From contig CM019219.1 in NCBI GenBank assembly GCA_009741485.1, positions 7,903,873 through 7,967,872 on the forward strand: 64,000 nt of DNA. Reading direction: 5' to 3'. Both the position numbers and the translations under genes were made by a program. Shown piece after piece: positions 61,990 to 64,000 of this stretch. The first letter of the stretch is position 1. Each line of letters begins with the position of its first letter. Under the pieces are notes generated by a model that did no database searches, was not told the DNA's origin, and was given only the letters and a program-made list of their open reading frames with translations. The stretch comes from Malurus cyaneus samueli (taxonomy: Eukaryota; Chordata; Aves; Passeriformes; Maluridae).

Positions 61990-64000
61990 ACTTGCCTGCA
62001 GCACAAAGTGGCACCAACAGCCAGGTGCCAAAGACAGAGGAGCTCCAAGGTGCAGGAACCTTGAGTTCCTTTTGCCCTTGCTGGGTTTCCAGATGAAGCA
62101 CAAACATAAAAACCATGCTTACCCTCTTACTTTTTACCCAGATGTGCTCTGGCAGAGGCTGCTTGCTCCTCTGGGCTGGCCAAGGGCTGTCTGCCACTCA
62201 CAGGCACTGGAAAAACTGTCGTGTGCTGCAGCTGCTCCCCAGGAGACTGGGAGGATGGCCAGGAATAAAGGAACCTCCTGCAAGAATCCAGGAGCCAGCC
62301 TACACCTGAAACCTCAGGAAAACTCAGGAAAAGATCCCTGGTGCTGCTGCCACTAAGTTAAACAAGGCAGGCAAAGGACTGACTTGCTGTTCATTGGGGT
62401 TCATGGGGAGCTTCTCTTCTGCCTCCTCCTTCTGCATCCATTCTTTGTGCCCCACACCTCCATGACACCACTTGATCACAGAGGCCAACACTGGCAATCA
62501 GTCATTGGGAGTTATAAACCTGCCCTTATCCTTCTCATCTCTCTCCAATTCCAGGCAAGAATTTAGTCAGGGGCATGTTAGAAATGAGGAGCACATCCCA
62601 GTTTGGGGGTTAAATGCTGCTTTTCCTTGCATTCAGGAGTTTGTGCTATTTTTCTATGCTATTTTTGACATCAGAACTACAGTGAGCTGTAAAGCAAGAG
62701 CGAAATTATTCTTCTTTTCCCCTCTGTAGGGGAATTATTTGTATTTTTCTGCAAGACACTGCCTCCTTTTGAGGTATGCACTGGAAACAGTCATACAAAA
62801 TGCTATGGAAAACTGCTCGCATTTTTTTCTGCAGTCATCTCTTTCCTAAGATACAGGAAATCAGTGAAAATCTGTGTGCTCTCCCTGCCCTACATTTTCT
62901 ATGCGATTCCTGAAACTTTTAATGCCTGCTAAGAGAACCACACCGCAGGAGGAAAGCACATCGTCCTGGGAAGACCGGTACTGCCAGCAGGGCTGGCAGC
63001 AGAGCTGCAGAGCCATCCGAGTAGGTCACCCCCTGGAGCGAGAGCCATGAGCTCCTCCAGCCTCCGGGGCTGCCCAGGAATGGAGCTGGCACACTCCCTC
63101 CTCTCAAGCAGACCACGGCAGCATTAATTGCATAGTAATGCAAGGATGCAATTAGAGCCTGGCCAAACACAACTTACCCCCTCTCGGGGCCTCCAAATTT
63201 GGAACATTTTCATCCAGCAGCTCACACAGACACGCTGGTGAGAGTTGATCTCAGAGGAGTATCTGACACTCTTGTCAACACCACCCTGCTGCCATCCTCT
63301 TCCTCAGAGGGTGAGAGGAGTTGGGTGCTGATGCTCTGAGCAGGCACTTGGATATCTTCCCACTTTGTTTTGCTAGTGTGCTTGCTCGGGGTTGTTTTCC
63401 TGACAACCCAGCAATTTTGATCTTTCTTCCAGGAGGCCTTTTAGTCAGTGTAACTCCCTGAGTTTATCCTTCAACATGCTATATTTCAATTATGCCACTT
63501 ATAAAGAGTGCAAACTACTTACATATAATTTGTTTGTTTGCTCTGCCTGTGCTCTCTCCTTGTTTTTATCCTCAATCAGTGAACTACCCAGAGCAGGCAG
63601 TCATCTGTGGTTGTTTGGAAATAAGCCGAGCACATAAAGTCTTATGATTCTGGGTCCATCATCTCCCCTTCCCCCCACCTCCCCACAAATGGACTCTATT
63701 ACTAATCATAACTCACAGCCAACATCTCTTTGGTTTTAGAGAGGAAGAGATTTTCAGCCTCGGGCAAAAGACATCCAGTCTGATCATGAGAGATGCTGAA
63801 AGCTACGGGGGTTGCTGGCTCATAGTATCACTGAGGATATAGTCCTTGGGGAACAACTTCCCTGCTCATCTAAGTTTTCTTTCATCCAAAATTCAGGCCT
63901 GCCCTGTTCCAGTTAGCTGAGTAAAATCTTTACAAGAAAAGAATGGATTTGGGTGCCTCTGGTGGTTTATTTTTGGGTGTTGAGCACTGTGGAGGGACCT
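61990..64000. other. Intron-like sequence to the window end, no gene seen
   Basis: Noncoding DNA of mixed composition. The part at 62930-63120 is GC-richer but shows no exon with splice sites. The window ends without reaching the next EPHA3 exon that I could recognise. Confidence 0.5.

Noticed and set aside
3519..64000. EPHA3 exon 6 (start of the second FN3 domain)
   Set aside because: I looked for its coding pattern behind pyrimidine-rich acceptors, for example near 43735 and 55584, and found no match, so the exon probably lies beyond the window. An exon of about 125 bp could still be missed by eye.
1..64000. Endogenous retrovirus or viral insertion
   Set aside because: I saw no LTR pair, no gag, pol or env-like frames and no primer-binding site. 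The only recognised mobile sequences are CR1 fragments and weak ancient remnants.

Overview
The window reads as vertebrate nuclear DNA, most likely from a bird. It is sparse in genes, with two short exons flanked by GT/AG splice sites. The only clear interspersed repeats are CR1 LINE fragments, including a 5'-truncated copy that keeps its terminal octamer-like end. Apart from faint MIR-like traces I see no mammalian repeat families. CR1 is also common in turtles and crocodilians; the low repeat load is what favours a bird. There are no bacterial-type operons, CRISPR arrays, rRNAs or tRNAs that I can support.

The one recognisable gene is EPHA3 (Eph receptor tyrosine kinase A3) on the + strand, present only in its extracellular middle. 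Exon 4 (2554-2709, 156 bp, end of the cysteine-rich EGF-like region) is intact. Exon 5 (3160-3518, first fibronectin type III domain) matches EPHA3 closely at both ends, but a 56-base A-rich tract (3273-3328) sits where about 33 coding bases belong, and the frame is lost. Exon 3 and earlier exons should lie left of the window, and exon 6 onward right of it. If the assembly is collinear, 3519-64000 is all one very large intron 5.

That putative intron is a mosaic. 3.5-7.1 kb is ordinary AT-rich intron. 7.1-8.1 kb keeps many CpG dinucleotides and resembles unmethylated regulatory DNA. 8.15-8.34 kb holds long T and A homopolymers. 8.52-9.20 kb is a G-rich minisatellite of about 15-16 bp units. 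9.2-15.1 kb is noncoding with TAAT-type motifs and many A tracts. A 25-N gap (15110-15134) is followed by a 2.67 kb segment repeated almost exactly at 18570-21234, which may be an assembly duplication. From 21.2 kb to the end is ordinary intron-like sequence with CR1 fragments at 22.8-23.9, 26.8-27.0, 50.2-50.8, 55.6 and 61.9 kb, plus a few stretches that look like candidate noncoding regulatory elements.

I found no new gene system. The points most worth checking are the broken EPHA3 exon 5, the gap-flanked duplication, the orphan CpG-rich tract beside the G-rich minisatellite, and a few motif-dense noncoding blocks.
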